This document shows positions 9,286 to 18,774 of a stretch of DNA of 64,000 nt, piece by piece. Both the position numbers and the translations under genes were made by a program. Each line of letters begins with the position of its first letter. The stretch's first letter is position 1. The notes beneath the pieces were generated by a model. That model was not told the origin of the DNA, ran no database searches, and was given only the letters and a program-made list of their open reading frames with translations. The stretch is from Bacteroidales bacterium UBA5287 (lineage in GTDB: Bacteria; Bacteroidota; Bacteroidia; Bacteroidales; Dysgonomonadaceae): assembly GCA_002411345.1 (NCBI GenBank), contig DHSL01000068.1, positions 1 through 64,000 of the forward strand, in the 5' to 3' direction.

Positions 9286-10494
9286 TCATTTAACAGCGGT
9301 TCGCATTTGTATCCGATAGGCAAAAACCGTTGCCAGGAAGTATACTGCTGTCTGTATCCACAATGCGATGTGTTCAAATTTAACCTGTTCCAATCCGGCT
9401 CCCATTGAATTGATCTTTAGATAGCCCTGGATGCCGAACGTACTTGGGAAAATCATCCCGAATGATCTCCAAAACCATGGCATATTGGATTCCGGCCATG
9501 ATAATCCGCTCAAAAATAGTAATACGAGCGAAATAAATGGAAAAATAATCATAGCAGTTTCACGATTACGGATGAATATCGATATCAACATTGAAAAGAA
9601 AATAACAGCCAGAAGAAATGGAGTGAAGAACCGAATTATATCCAACTGATTACCGATATGGGGCAGTTGGAAAATTCGCGGTATCACTAGTAATATATAA
9701 GCACAAATCACAATATACATGCTGAAATAGCATAATACTTTTCCGAAAATGGTAGGGAAGAATTTATCCTTTTGACGCATCTTGGGATCTATGGAGGCCA
9801 ATTTCTCCTCACGCAATGTTCCGGTCAGCATGGTTATCCCGAAAAAAAGTGTTTGTTGTATGATCAGGACAAGTACTACCGGGAGTAGAAAACTGGCAAA
9901 TCCCATCGATTCATTGAACAGGATATTCTTTTCGTAACGGAAAGGTGCCACCGAGATTTCGGCTGTCCGACCCGTTATTCCAGCTACATTCAACCGTTCT
10001 ATTTTGATATCCTTCCCTGATTCAAGTATGCCTAAGTTGGTGCCTAGCATCATCGTCCGATAGTACATAAAACTACTCATGTCGCAATAGATCGATACAG
10101 TCGCCTGCTCATTGCGATTGATCTTCTTACTATATTCTTTCGGTATGTAAACAATGCCATGTATCTTTTGCTTAAAGAACAAATCTTTTGCTTCTTCAAG
10201 GTTGTTCAGTTGATAGGTGACTTTTAGATCTGGTGTAGCATCTAATCGTCTTGCCAACTCGCGGGCTCGGTAACTTTGTGATTCATCAATCACAGCAATA
10301 GACATGTCGTGTATCGTCTCGTTACGATATATTGAAGAGTAAAGGATGGGATAAATAAGTGTCGCTCCAAGGAAAATGACTGCCAGTCCCGAATCTCGCA
10401 AGATCATCCGGTATTCATCCAGCATGATATAGATGACTCGTCTTGACTCATGTAAAAGTTGGAAAAAGAATTTGGGTTTACTGGAATTGTTCAT
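9286..10494 (-). CDS. ABC-2 type permease (distal gene of the efflux operon)
   Basis: The 402-residue membrane protein has one N-terminal helix (about 35-55), a large extracytoplasmic domain to about residue 190 (with IAVIDESQSYRARELARRLD), then five or six C-terminal helices with the family-typical FSGLSWPESNMPWFWR segment near 330. It is the YhiI/YbhS-type ABC-2 exporter subunit fold. It overlaps the preceding permease by 17 bases, indicating coupled translation of a heteromeric pair. No ATP-binding subunit is encoded in the operon. Substrate unknown, probably a drug or lipophilic compound. Confidence 0.88.
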   Translation of the reverse strand: MNNSSKPKFFFQLLHESRRVIYIMLDEYRMILRDSGLAVIFLGATLIYPILYSSIYRNETIHDMSIAVIDESQSYRARELARRLDATPDLKVTYQLNNLEEAKDLFFKQKIHGIVYIPKEYSKKINRNEQATVSIYCDMSSFMYYRTMMLGTNLGILESGKDIKIERLNVAGITGRTAEISVAPFRYEKNILFNESMGFASFLLPVVLVLIIQQTLFFGITMLTGTLREEKLASIDPKMRQKDKFFPTIFGKVLCYFSMYIVICAYILLVIPRIFQLPHIGNQLDIIRFFTPFLLAVIFFSMLISIFIRNRETAMIIFPFISLVLLFLSGLSWPESNMPWFWRSFGMIFPSTFGIQGYLKINSMGAGLEQVKFEHIALWIQTAVYFLATVFAYRIQMRTAVK

Positions 10495-11689
10495 TGAATC
10501 TGTTGTATTTTATTTCTTTTCTGTCATGTGCCACAATGGTGCTTCTTAATCGTCTATACACCAGAAATGGTAAGAGCAAAAACAAAAGCATCACTGCAAA
10601 ATATATCAATGAATAGCGTATGTTCGCACCATTCAGCGCTTCATTAACATAAATCTTGAAATAGTACCGGATGGGAAATAACCATGCGAAAATTTGCGCT
10701 CCCCGAGGCATGGCTTCTATTGGAAAGGTCAAACCTGAAAAAGTGAAACTCAATAATCCATAAAATACACCTAAACTGATAGAATCCCGCAATCGTTGAA
10801 ATAGTCCAATGATGAATATTCCAATGGATTGATGTGCTATAACAAATAGAAACATTGCTAATGACATTAAAACAATATTGCCGTTCATGGGAAATTTCAT
10901 CACTTTATATTGTAAGAATAATCCCATCAGTCCCAATATTGTGAAGAGAACGGTGTGGGGTATAATTTTCCCGGTAAGAGCGGAAAGTATCGATTCATTA
11001 CTCGTAGAGAGCCATTCACGTGTGGTGTTTTGTTTCATTTCCACTCCTATGGCATATATAGTAAACATGATAATCAGCAGTTGCAATACGCCGGGTAGCA
11101 ATATATTAGATAGATAGACACTGTAGTTCGTATACGGATTTCCTATCTGATGCGTATCAATGGAAATAGGTTGTAATATAGACATTAAATTCTCTTCGCT
11201 CGTGATTCCTTTAGCTTGTAACGACTGTTGTAGGATAAAACCTGACATCAATTCACTGATGTAGGTTAGGTCCTTATATGAAAGTGATCCGGCTACAAGA
11301 TAGACATCATTTACATAATAGGCAATGGACGGTTGCCGGTTAGCTAGCAGATCGGCCTGAAAACCTGGAGCAATATCGACAATGGCGTAAATATGTCCCT
11401 TCTGCATATCTTTACGGGCTTCTGTATATGAAGCATACTTGGCAATGATCTCAACTTGGGGAGATGCATTTATATTCCGTTCCAGAGCCCGTGACAACGA
11501 TGAGTTGTCACTATCGACTATTCCGATAGGAAGCTGTTTTGGCAGTCCCTCCGACATCAACGTTAGAAAGAACACATAGCAGAAGAGCATTGCAATTATA
11601 GAAGAAAGTAGATAGACGGGATGTGATAACATCCGTTTCCACTCCCTGTGAGCAACATCTCTTATCTGTTGTATTATTGATTTTGACAT
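10478..11689 (-). CDS. ABC-2 type permease (proximal gene of the efflux operon)
   Basis: The 403-residue paralogue of the downstream permease shares its architecture: N-terminal helix about 23-45, extracytoplasmic domain with GIVDSDNSSLSRALERN, and C-terminal helices including the FSGLTFPIEAMPRGAQIF segment near 315. It starts 22 bases after the membrane-fusion gene. The pairing with HlyD-like and TolC-like proteins indicates a tripartite exporter spanning both membranes. Confidence 0.88.
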   Translation of the reverse strand: MSKSIIQQIRDVAHREWKRMLSHPVYLLSSIIAMLFCYVFFLTLMSEGLPKQLPIGIVDSDNSSLSRALERNINASPQVEIIAKYASYTEARKDMQKGHIYAIVDIAPGFQADLLANRQPSIAYYVNDVYLVAGSLSYKDLTYISELMSGFILQQSLQAKGITSEENLMSILQPISIDTHQIGNPYTNYSVYLSNILLPGVLQLLIIMFTIYAIGVEMKQNTTREWLSTSNESILSALTGKIIPHTVLFTILGLMGLFLQYKVMKFPMNGNIVLMSLAMFLFVIAHQSIGIFIIGLFQRLRDSISLGVFYGLLSFTFSGLTFPIEAMPRGAQIFAWLFPIRYYFKIYVNEALNGANIRYSLIYFAVMLLFLLLPFLVYRRLRSTIVAHDRKEIKYNRFNEQFQ

Positions 11690-11711
11690 CTGTTTTAAAA
11701 TGAATAGAGAT

Positions 11712-12710
11712 TTATTTTTCTACGACCAGCCCCGTCATGCCAGGACGAAGGTCTTTAATGGTTTCTATTGGTTTGGCACGGACCTCAAATGTTTTCAGGT
11801 CAAAAGCTCCGGTTGTTTTTGTGGCCTTCCAGGTGGCAAATGATGCCATAGCCTTTATGTAGGTGATTTTTAATTTTGCTTTCTGATTATTTAAAGCCGG
11901 AATCTTTACAGTAATCACAGATCCTTGCTTCATGTCGTTGAGTAAATCTTCTCTTACATTGAAAGAGAACCAGATATCATCCAAGTCTACGATATTCATA
12001 ATGGGCGCTCCTGTACCGATTAATTCTCCCTGCTTGGGAAATATTTCCGTCACTTCTCCCGAAATAGGAGCGATAAGGGTGGTTTCTTTCATATATGCTT
12101 CTACTTCTTGTACGGCTCCTTGTGCGCGGTCCACCATTGCCTGTGCTGCTGCTTTGTCTTCCAATTCGGCACCGTTTTTTGCCATTTCGTATTGTGATTT
12201 GGCTGCTGCGGATTGTGCAACTGCAGCCTGATACTGCGCTTCTGCTTCATCTCGTTTTTGAGATGTAACTACTCCTTTATCAAAAAGATGTTGTACTCGG
12301 TCAAATGACTTCTTGGCGATATCGACACCTACTTCGGCTTTTTTCCACATTTCATAAGCACCTTGAATCACTTCACTACGGGCACCTTTTTGAGCTTTAC
12401 GGTCTTGTGCCTTTGCTGCGTTTTGTGCGGCGGTAGCTTGCGCAAGTTTTGCATAGATTTCAGGACTGTCAATGAGTACCAGTGTGTCTCCCAGCTCAAC
12501 ACGTTGTCCCTCTTCTGTCAGGTACTCCTGAATACGTCCTGCAACTTTCCCCGAGATACGTACTTCGTTGGCTTCGGCAGACCCTTGAATAACAACTGGT
12601 TCTGGTTTGTAAATAATCAACCCGATAATAAAAAGGATGACTGTTAGAACGATAAGTCCAACCAATGCAATTCTTAGATTGCTTATATTTTCTGTCTTTT
12701 CTTTTTCCAT
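11712..12710 (-). CDS. HlyD/EmrA-family membrane fusion protein
   Basis: Periplasmic adaptor linking inner-membrane permeases to an outer-membrane channel. The 332-residue protein has one N-terminal membrane helix (about 13-33), a split lipoyl/barrel-sandwich domain (VRISGKVAGRIQEYLTEEGQ; TLIAPISGEVTEIFPKQGEL), and a long Ala/Gln-rich alpha-helical hairpin at about 85-205. It is the second gene of the efflux operon, 63 bases after the TolC-like gene. Confidence 0.92.
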   Translation of the reverse strand: MEKEKTENISNLRIALVGLIVLTVILFIIGLIIYKPEPVVIQGSAEANEVRISGKVAGRIQEYLTEEGQRVELGDTLVLIDSPEIYAKLAQATAAQNAAKAQDRKAQKGARSEVIQGAYEMWKKAEVGVDIAKKSFDRVQHLFDKGVVTSQKRDEAEAQYQAAVAQSAAAKSQYEMAKNGAELEDKAAAQAMVDRAQGAVQEVEAYMKETTLIAPISGEVTEIFPKQGELIGTGAPIMNIVDLDDIWFSFNVREDLLNDMKQGSVITVKIPALNNQKAKLKITYIKAMASFATWKATKTTGAFDLKTFEVRAKPIETIKDLRPGMTGLVVEK

Positions 12711-12773
12711 TTCAGTTTATATATCATTAAATACCAATTTCTTTGTCTAAACTATTTATCTCATATTTCTCAT

Positions 12774-14300
12774 TCAATAAAGATTTCCAGTCGATTTCTT
12801 CAAGTATAAGTTGTTTAATTTTACATCTATAGTTGCGTCAATGTGTTCTGATTCAGCTGATAGCCAAGCTGTTTGAGCCATCAATAAGTCGGTAGAGGTA
12901 ATCACTCCTGCATCAAAGCCTTCTTGTGCATAAAAAAGGTTCTCTTTGGCGTTTTCTAAATTCTTGCGGGTCATTTCTTGCTTTTTTAAGCTTTCGGTGA
13001 TCCGATAACAATTTTGTTTTATTTGAAGTTCTATTTTTTCTTTCGCTTCTTCTAGCTCGAATTTAGCTATTACAGCATGAGAACGTGAAGCATTGAGTGT
13101 TTGGATCTTTTCACCGAAATGAAACAAAGGGACTACAGCAGTTACACCGAAGGTAAACATGCCATTGAAATTTTTCTGATATCCGTTGAATGCATTCGGG
13201 TTGGTGGTTAAGTAACCACCTGTGAGAGCGATGGTCGGCATAAAACGTGAGGCCATAATCTTACTGTTCGCATCTGCTATACTTCCTGCCTGAGTTAATA
13301 TCTTGATCTCCGGACGATTGGCCAAAGCTTGTTCTATGGAAACTGAGGACTGTAATTCAATAACTTCATTCAAATCTGAATCTTTCAATTCAATATGTTC
13401 GTCCAAAGGTAAACCGCATAATTGATTCAGTGCCATCTGCGAAAGATTCATTCCATTCTCGGCTTTAGTCAACAAAACCTCAGCTTCGTTTAACTTGACT
13501 TTTATTTTTAATACATCCGCTTTGGTCGCTAGTCCCTCTTCCTGAAGAGCTTGCATGTTCTTGTCGAGTTCTGCAACAAGATTGCGGTATTCTTTGGCTA
13601 ATTGTACTTTATTCTCCAAAGATACCACACGCCAATAGGCTTCATCTACATTGACTAACAGATCTTCGGTTTTTTCTTGAACTTGTGCTTCTGCTATTGT
13701 CTGATTAGATTTTGCGATATTTTGAAGTTGGATGATCTTACCTCCCATAAAAACCGGTTGAACAAAACTGATGCCTCCTACAAAAATATTATGCATATCA
13801 AACTCCATCGCATCTTTTGGAAGTATAGCATGATTTTTCCACAGTAGGTTCTCTGGATTCTTGGCAGGGTCAAATGGTTTACCTTGTGCATCCAATGGAA
13901 CAGGTTTCCCGTCGACCAACAAAAACTTGTTATTGATAGCTGATTCTTCAAAAGTGAATGTACCATCAGCATTGGGGGTAGGGCGAGAAGTGGATGTGAT
14001 TCCTGTACCGAAATTACCATTTGCATCTAAAATACCTACCGGTAAATGGACATCTTCGCCCAACAAAGAGATGTTTTTTTGATTATATTGATAGTTTCCA
14101 TAAGCTGATATGTTTGGGAAGAATTCAGCAAATGCAGCTTTTGCTAATGATTTGGCCGCACGCACATTCTCTTTGGCTATTTTTAAACTCTTATTGTTTT
14201 CCAGCGCCAATTGCCGACATTCTTCCAAATCTACCTGCTTTTGCGCTTGCAGGTATGGTAGACAAGATAATAAACAAGCAATGAATAATATTTTCTTCAT
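12774..14300 (-). CDS. TolC-family outer-membrane efflux protein
   Basis: The 508-residue protein has a signal peptide (cleavage likely near residue 19, after LQAQ) and two OEP repeats typical of TolC: helices about 22-60 and 200-290, then a second half from about 320. An insert of about 100 residues (about 75-180, with DANGNFGTGITSTSRPTPNA) lies before the first beta segment and resembles inserts in other Bacteroidetes homologues. It is the first structural gene of the operon. A palindrome shared with the marR promoter lies just upstream. Confidence 0.92.
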   Translation of the reverse strand: MKKILFIACLLSCLPYLQAQKQVDLEECRQLALENNKSLKIAKENVRAAKSLAKAAFAEFFPNISAYGNYQYNQKNISLLGEDVHLPVGILDANGNFGTGITSTSRPTPNADGTFTFEESAINNKFLLVDGKPVPLDAQGKPFDPAKNPENLLWKNHAILPKDAMEFDMHNIFVGGISFVQPVFMGGKIIQLQNIAKSNQTIAEAQVQEKTEDLLVNVDEAYWRVVSLENKVQLAKEYRNLVAELDKNMQALQEEGLATKADVLKIKVKLNEAEVLLTKAENGMNLSQMALNQLCGLPLDEHIELKDSDLNEVIELQSSVSIEQALANRPEIKILTQAGSIADANSKIMASRFMPTIALTGGYLTTNPNAFNGYQKNFNGMFTFGVTAVVPLFHFGEKIQTLNASRSHAVIAKFELEEAKEKIELQIKQNCYRITESLKKQEMTRKNLENAKENLFYAQEGFDAGVITSTDLLMAQTAWLSAESEHIDATIDVKLNNLYLKKSTGNLY

Positions 14301-14307
14301 AACCTAT

Positions 14308-14327
14308 ATAGTTAGTTAAACAACTAT
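14308..14327. promoter_or_regulatory. Candidate MarR operator upstream of the efflux genes
   Basis: ATAGTT-N8-AACTAT, 8 bases before the tolC-like start. The right half including TAAACAACTA is identical to the palindrome upstream of marR (14826-14845), and the N8 spacing is the same. This suggests one regulator binds both. Confidence 0.6.
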
Positions 14328-14375
14328 TTGTGTAAGTGTAATGTTAATTATATGATTAATAACCTAAATTCAAGT

Positions 14376-14816
14376 CTAATATAAGTTTAAATTATACATG
14401 ATTCGTAATAGAACCTCTTTAGCACTAATTAGCTCGTTGTCTGATATATCTTTCAACGCGTGGTTCACAATACCATTCACCACTTCAGTTGTTTTTTGTT
14501 TTAAAGATATACCCCTGGATGTGAGATGGATGAGGTTGTTGCGCCGGTCTGACGAGTCCAATACGCGTCTGACAAGATTCTTTTTTTCAAGATTGTCGAT
14601 CAGCCTCGTTACACTGGGTTTGTCTTTTTGAGTAAGATCGCAGATTTCTTGTTGTATGATCTTGTCTTTGTTCCATAAGCATGACAAAACTGTCCATTGC
14701 TCGGTCGTAATATCGATTCCTTCCTGGGAAAATGCTTTCAATACGGTGCGATTGATCGCTCTTGAAATCTTTCCTGAAAGAATGTCGAATATTTCGCGTT
14801 CTGTAACTTTTATCAT
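14376..14816 (-). CDS. MarR-family transcriptional regulator
   Basis: The 146-residue winged-helix repressor shows the family core: dimerisation helices at both ends, a recognition helix region (QQEICDLTQKDKPSVTRLID, about 57-76) and the wing with DSSDRRNNLIHLT (about 88-100). It lies upstream of and co-oriented with the tolC-hlyD-permease genes. It probably represses them and itself, being released by a small-molecule ligand. A longer upstream frame exists but is unrelated. Confidence 0.92.
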   Translation of the reverse strand: MIKVTEREIFDILSGKISRAINRTVLKAFSQEGIDITTEQWTVLSCLWNKDKIIQQEICDLTQKDKPSVTRLIDNLEKKNLVRRVLDSSDRRNNLIHLTSRGISLKQKTTEVVNGIVNHALKDISDNELISAKEVLLRIMYNLNLY

Positions 14817-14825
14817 AATCTTCTT

Positions 14826-14845
14826 TTAGTTGCATAAACAACTAA
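14826..14845. promoter_or_regulatory. Candidate MarR operator at the marR promoter
   Basis: TTAGTT-N8-AACTAA lies between the -7 box (14853-14860) and the marR start, in the early transcribed region. A further half-site, TTAGTTGTT at 14874-14882, lies on the other side of the box. Same sequence and spacing as the palindrome at 14308-14327. Confidence 0.6.
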
Positions 14846-14852
14846 TCGGGTG

Positions 14853-14860
14853 CAAAATTA
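14853..14860 (-). promoter_or_regulatory. -7 promoter box for marR
   Basis: CAAAATTA reads TAATTTTG on the minus strand, matching TAnnTTTG. It is flanked by the palindrome and half-site described for the MarR operator. Confidence 0.5.
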
Positions 14861-14950
14861 TACTATTCATCGGTTAGTTGTTACAGATTTCTGATTCTTT
14901 GTGTTGATTTAACATTTATTGCAAATATTAAAGGGATAGAAAAGCAAAAA

Positions 14951-14980
14951 AAAGAACAGTTCTTTTGGAACTGCTCCTTT
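14951..14980 (-). terminator. Terminator of dnaK
   Basis: AAAGAACAGTTC (14951-14962) pairs imperfectly with GAACTGCTCCTTT (14968-14980), and a T-rich tract follows on the minus strand. Confidence 0.7.
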
Positions 14981-15015
14981 TAATCTCTGATAACCTAATG
15001 ATATAATTGAGTAGA

Positions 15016-16935
15016 TTATTTCACTTCTTCAAAATCTACATCAGTTACATTGTCGCCTTTATTGGAGTTATCTCCTTGTTGCGATTGTCCACCTCCCTGA
15101 TTAGGATTTGCTTCTTGTTGAGCACCTGCAGCGTTTGTCGCATTGTACATATCCTGACTTGCAGCCTGGAATGCGGTGTTTAACTCATTCGTAGAGGCAT
15201 CAATTGCATCCAGATTCTGTGACTTATGGGCTTCCTTTAACTTGTTCAAAGCTGTTTCAATAGGAGCTTTTTTATCAGCTGGAATCTTGTCACCAAGTTC
15301 TTTTAACTGTTTCTCAGTCTGGAATATCATTGAATCTGCCTGATTCAATTTATCGATACGTTCCTTTTCCTTCTTGTCGTTCTCAGCATTTGCCGCAGCT
15401 TCATCTTTCATTCTCTTGATTTCATCATCACTCAAACCTGAAGAGGCTTCGATACGGATACGTTGTTCTTTTCCTGTTGTTTTATCTTTAGCAGAAACAT
15501 TCAAAATTCCGTTAGCGTCAATATCAAATGTTACTTCGATCTGAGGAACACCACGTTGTGCTGGTGGAATACCATCGAGGTTGAACACGCCAATTTGTTT
15601 GTTGTCGCGTGCTAATGAACGTTCCCCTTGCAATACATTGATTTGAACTGAAGGTTGATTGTCGCTTGCAGTTGAGAAAACCTCACTCTTGCGGGTAGGA
15701 ATGGTTGTGTTAGCATCAATCAGTCGGGTCATCACGCCACCCATGGTTTCAATACCCAAAGAAAGTGGAGTAACATCAAGTAATAATACATCTTTTACTT
15801 CACCGGTAAGAACGGCACCCTGAATTGCAGCACCAATAGCTACTACTTCGTCAGGATTCACGCCTTTACTAGGGGTTTTGCCGAATAGTCTTTCAACTAA
15901 TGATTGAACAGCAGGAATACGAGTAGAGCCACCAACCAAAATCACTTCGTCAATATCTGAATTACTAAAACCGGCATCTTTCATTGCTGTTTGACAAGGA
16001 TTCACACATTTTTGAAGTAAATCGTCAATCAACTGTTCGAATTTAGCACGTGTAAGTGTTTTAACCAAATGCTTTGGAACACCGTTTACAGGCATAATAT
16101 AAGGAAGATTGATTTCTGTGGAAGTTGTACTAGACAGTTCAATCTTAGCTTTTTCTGCAGCCTCTTTCAAACGTTGCAATGCCATTGGATCTTTGTGTAA
16201 GTCAACGCCTTCATCATTTAGGAATTCCTGAGCCAACCAGTCAATAATACGATGATCAAAATCATCCCCACCTAAGTGAGTATCACCATTTGTGGATTTT
16301 ACTTCAAACACACCATCACCCAATTCAAGGATAGATATATCGAATGTACCTCCACCAAGGTCAAACACTGCTATTTTTGAATCTTGATTCTTTTTGTCAA
16401 GTCCATAGGCCAAAGCGGCAGCTGTAGGCTCGTTTACAATACGACGAACGGTAAGACCTGCAATTTCTCCGGCTTCTTTTGTTGCCTGACGTTGAGCATC
16501 GCTAAAGTATGCAGGTACGGTAATAACGGCTTCTTTAACTTCTTGTCCCAGATAATCTTCTGCGGTTTGTTTCATTTTCTGAAGAACAATGGCTGAGATT
16601 TCCTGAGGAGAATACAAATGTCCGTTAATATCAACACGAGGTGTGTTATTATCTCCACGTGTCACTTTATAAGGAATTCGGTTTATTTCTTTTTGAACTT
16701 GATCATACGTTTCTCCCATAAATGTTTTTATTGAGTAAACAGTATTGTGTGGGTTTGTGATTGCCTGACGTTTTGCAGGATCACCAACTTTACGTTCTCC
16801 ATTATCAATAAAAGCTACAACAGAAGGCGTGGTTCTTTTACCTTCATTGTTAGGAATAACCACAGGCTCACTACCTTCCATTACGGAAACACAGGAGTTT
16901 GTTGTTCCTAAGTCTATTCCAATTATTTTTCCCAT
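15016..16935 (-). CDS. dnaK: Chaperone DnaK (Hsp70)
   Basis: ATP-dependent folding chaperone. The 639-residue protein has the ATPase domain from GIDLGTTNSCVSVMEG (about 4-20), the DLGGGTFDISI phosphate-binding segment near 192-203, and the linker DVLLLDVTPLSLG near 388. The substrate domain and lid end in a Gly/Gln/Asn-rich tail and DVDFEEVK. It is monocistronic here; its J-protein partner at 29.8 kb is CbpA-like rather than a linked dnaJ. No grpE is nearby. Confidence 0.97.
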   Translation of the reverse strand: MGKIIGIDLGTTNSCVSVMEGSEPVVIPNNEGKRTTPSVVAFIDNGERKVGDPAKRQAITNPHNTVYSIKTFMGETYDQVQKEINRIPYKVTRGDNNTPRVDINGHLYSPQEISAIVLQKMKQTAEDYLGQEVKEAVITVPAYFSDAQRQATKEAGEIAGLTVRRIVNEPTAAALAYGLDKKNQDSKIAVFDLGGGTFDISILELGDGVFEVKSTNGDTHLGGDDFDHRIIDWLAQEFLNDEGVDLHKDPMALQRLKEAAEKAKIELSSTTSTEINLPYIMPVNGVPKHLVKTLTRAKFEQLIDDLLQKCVNPCQTAMKDAGFSNSDIDEVILVGGSTRIPAVQSLVERLFGKTPSKGVNPDEVVAIGAAIQGAVLTGEVKDVLLLDVTPLSLGIETMGGVMTRLIDANTTIPTRKSEVFSTASDNQPSVQINVLQGERSLARDNKQIGVFNLDGIPPAQRGVPQIEVTFDIDANGILNVSAKDKTTGKEQRIRIEASSGLSDDEIKRMKDEAAANAENDKKEKERIDKLNQADSMIFQTEKQLKELGDKIPADKKAPIETALNKLKEAHKSQNLDAIDASTNELNTAFQAASQDMYNATNAAGAQQEANPNQGGGQSQQGDNSNKGDNVTDVDFEEVK

Positions 16936-17091
16936 TTTCTATATATTTAATCTGTTAATAATCTATTCTGTAGTTAAACTATATCTTACGTTGACTTTAT
17001 CTCAAATCTTGTGCCAAAATTTTTAATCAGTCATTTTGACAGAGATTTATTATTTATTTATAAGATATATTTCTTTTTAATCGAAAAAATG

Positions 17092-17099
17092 TATCTTTG
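17092..17099 (+). promoter_or_regulatory. -7 promoter box for the DUF4301 gene
   Basis: TATCTTTG matches TAnnTTTG, 39 bases before the start codon. Confidence 0.5.
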
Positions 17100-17138
17100 A
17101 AGAAACAATAAAGTCATTGTAACTTAAAATTATTAGAC

Positions 17139-18665
17139 ATGTTTAATAATGCCGATTTAGAACTACTTAAACATAAAGAAATCAGTTTAATCACAATTGA
17201 TGAACAATTGAAGCGTTTCAAAATAGGTTTCCCATTTCTTTCTATTATAAGCGCTGCTTCAGAAGAAAAAGGTATTCTGAAACTTGCAGGAGCTGAAAAG
17301 GAGGAATATCTTAAAGAATGGGTCGATTATGTGAAATCCGGCAAATCAATCACAAAGTTCGTACCTGCGTCAGGCGCTGCAAGCAGAATGTTTAAAGATC
17401 TCTATGGATTCTTGGAATCAGAAAATGATGTGCCTACATCTGACTTCGAAAAAACATTCTTTGATAATATACATAAATTTGCCTTTTTTGAAATATTGGA
17501 TGTAGCTTGCAAGGATCAGTACGACAGAGATATAGATGGATTGATCGCAGATGGCAAATATAAGGATATTGTAACAGTGTTGCTAAGTTCAAAAGGATTG
17601 GATTATGGAAATCTGCCAAAAGGACTTCTGACATTTCATTCATATCCTGAAGGTAATAGAACGCCGGTTGGTGAACATCTTACCGAAGGTGCTCTTTATG
17701 CAAAAGATAAATACGGTAATGTAAATATCCATTTCACAGTTTCACCTGAGCATATGGAAATGTTCCAATTATTGGTGGCTGCACGAAAACTGGGGTACGA
17801 ACAAAAACTGGGTGTCAAATATCATGTAAGTTTTAGTGTCCAAAAACCAAGTACTGACACCATTGCGGCTGATATGGATAACAATCCTTTCAGAGATACA
17901 AACGGAAACTTGGTTTTTAGACCTGGTGGTCATGGTGCGCTAATAGAGAACCTTAATGAAATTGATTCAGATATAATATTTATCAAAAATATTGATAATG
18001 TGGTGCCTGACAGACTGAAAGATAATGAATCACATTACAAATGTTTGCTCGCAGGCGTATTGGTGTCTTTGCAAAAACGTGCTTACGCATATCTCGAAAA
18101 GCTTGTATCAGAAGATTATACCGCTACAGATTTGAAAGAAATACTTTCATTCACAGAAAATGAATTATGTATCAATCATTCGGGCATCTCTTTCAAGAAT
18201 GATCATGATTTAAATCATTATCTTCAATCGAAACTCGACCGACCATTTCGTGTTTGTGGCATGGTAAAGAATATAGGTGAACCTGGTGGCGGACCGTTTA
18301 TTACAAAAAATGAAGATGGAACTGCATCTCTGCAGATTCTTGAAAGTTCGCAAATAGATGAAAATGATGCAGTCGCTGTTAATGCGTTCAAAAATGGATC
18401 TCATTTCAATCCGGTTGATTTGGTTTGTGGTGTTAAAGATTATAAGGGCGAAAAATATAATCTGCCTGATTATGTTGACACAAACACAGGATTCATTTCT
18501 CAAAAATCTAAAAATGGACACGAATTGAAAGCTCTAGAACTTCCTGGACTGTGGAATGGTGCAATGAGCGATTGGAACACTATCTTTGTGGAAGTTCCAA
18601 TAAGCACTTTCAATCCGGTGAAAACGGTGAACGACTTATTACGTCCGGAACATCAAAATAATTAA
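17139..18665 (+). CDS. DUF4301 family protein
   Basis: The 508-residue cytoplasmic protein is full length for DUF4301, a family largely confined to Bacteroidetes. It contains the family-typical FVPASGAASRMFKDL (about 74-88), LLTFHSYPEG, RTPVGEHLTEGA and FRPGGHGALIENLN segments. The SGAASRM stretch resembles a nucleotide-sugar transferase phosphate loop, so a nucleotidyltransferase-like fold is possible, but the function is unproven. It is divergent from dnaK and has its own promoter and terminator. Confidence 0.85.
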   Translation: MFNNADLELLKHKEISLITIDEQLKRFKIGFPFLSIISAASEEKGILKLAGAEKEEYLKEWVDYVKSGKSITKFVPASGAASRMFKDLYGFLESENDVPTSDFEKTFFDNIHKFAFFEILDVACKDQYDRDIDGLIADGKYKDIVTVLLSSKGLDYGNLPKGLLTFHSYPEGNRTPVGEHLTEGALYAKDKYGNVNIHFTVSPEHMEMFQLLVAARKLGYEQKLGVKYHVSFSVQKPSTDTIAADMDNNPFRDTNGNLVFRPGGHGALIENLNEIDSDIIFIKNIDNVVPDRLKDNESHYKCLLAGVLVSLQKRAYAYLEKLVSEDYTATDLKEILSFTENELCINHSGISFKNDHDLNHYLQSKLDRPFRVCGMVKNIGEPGGGPFITKNEDGTASLQILESSQIDENDAVAVNAFKNGSHFNPVDLVCGVKDYKGEKYNLPDYVDTNTGFISQKSKNGHELKALELPGLWNGAMSDWNTIFVEVPISTFNPVKTVNDLLRPEHQNN

Positions 18666-18716
18666 TTGAAGTTAATTACTAACAAATAGATTTTATTAAT
18701 AGGTTTCTTATTTATA

Positions 18717-18756
18717 AAAAGTTCAGGGCAGTCAAATATGGCTGCCCTGATAAATT
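18717..18756. terminator. Bidirectional terminator
   Basis: TCAGGGCAG (18723-18731) pairs perfectly with CTGCCCTGA (18742-18750), with A-rich left and T-rich right flanks, between the convergent DUF4301 and ric genes. Confidence 0.85.
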
Positions 18757-18774
18757 TTATAATTACTTCTTATT

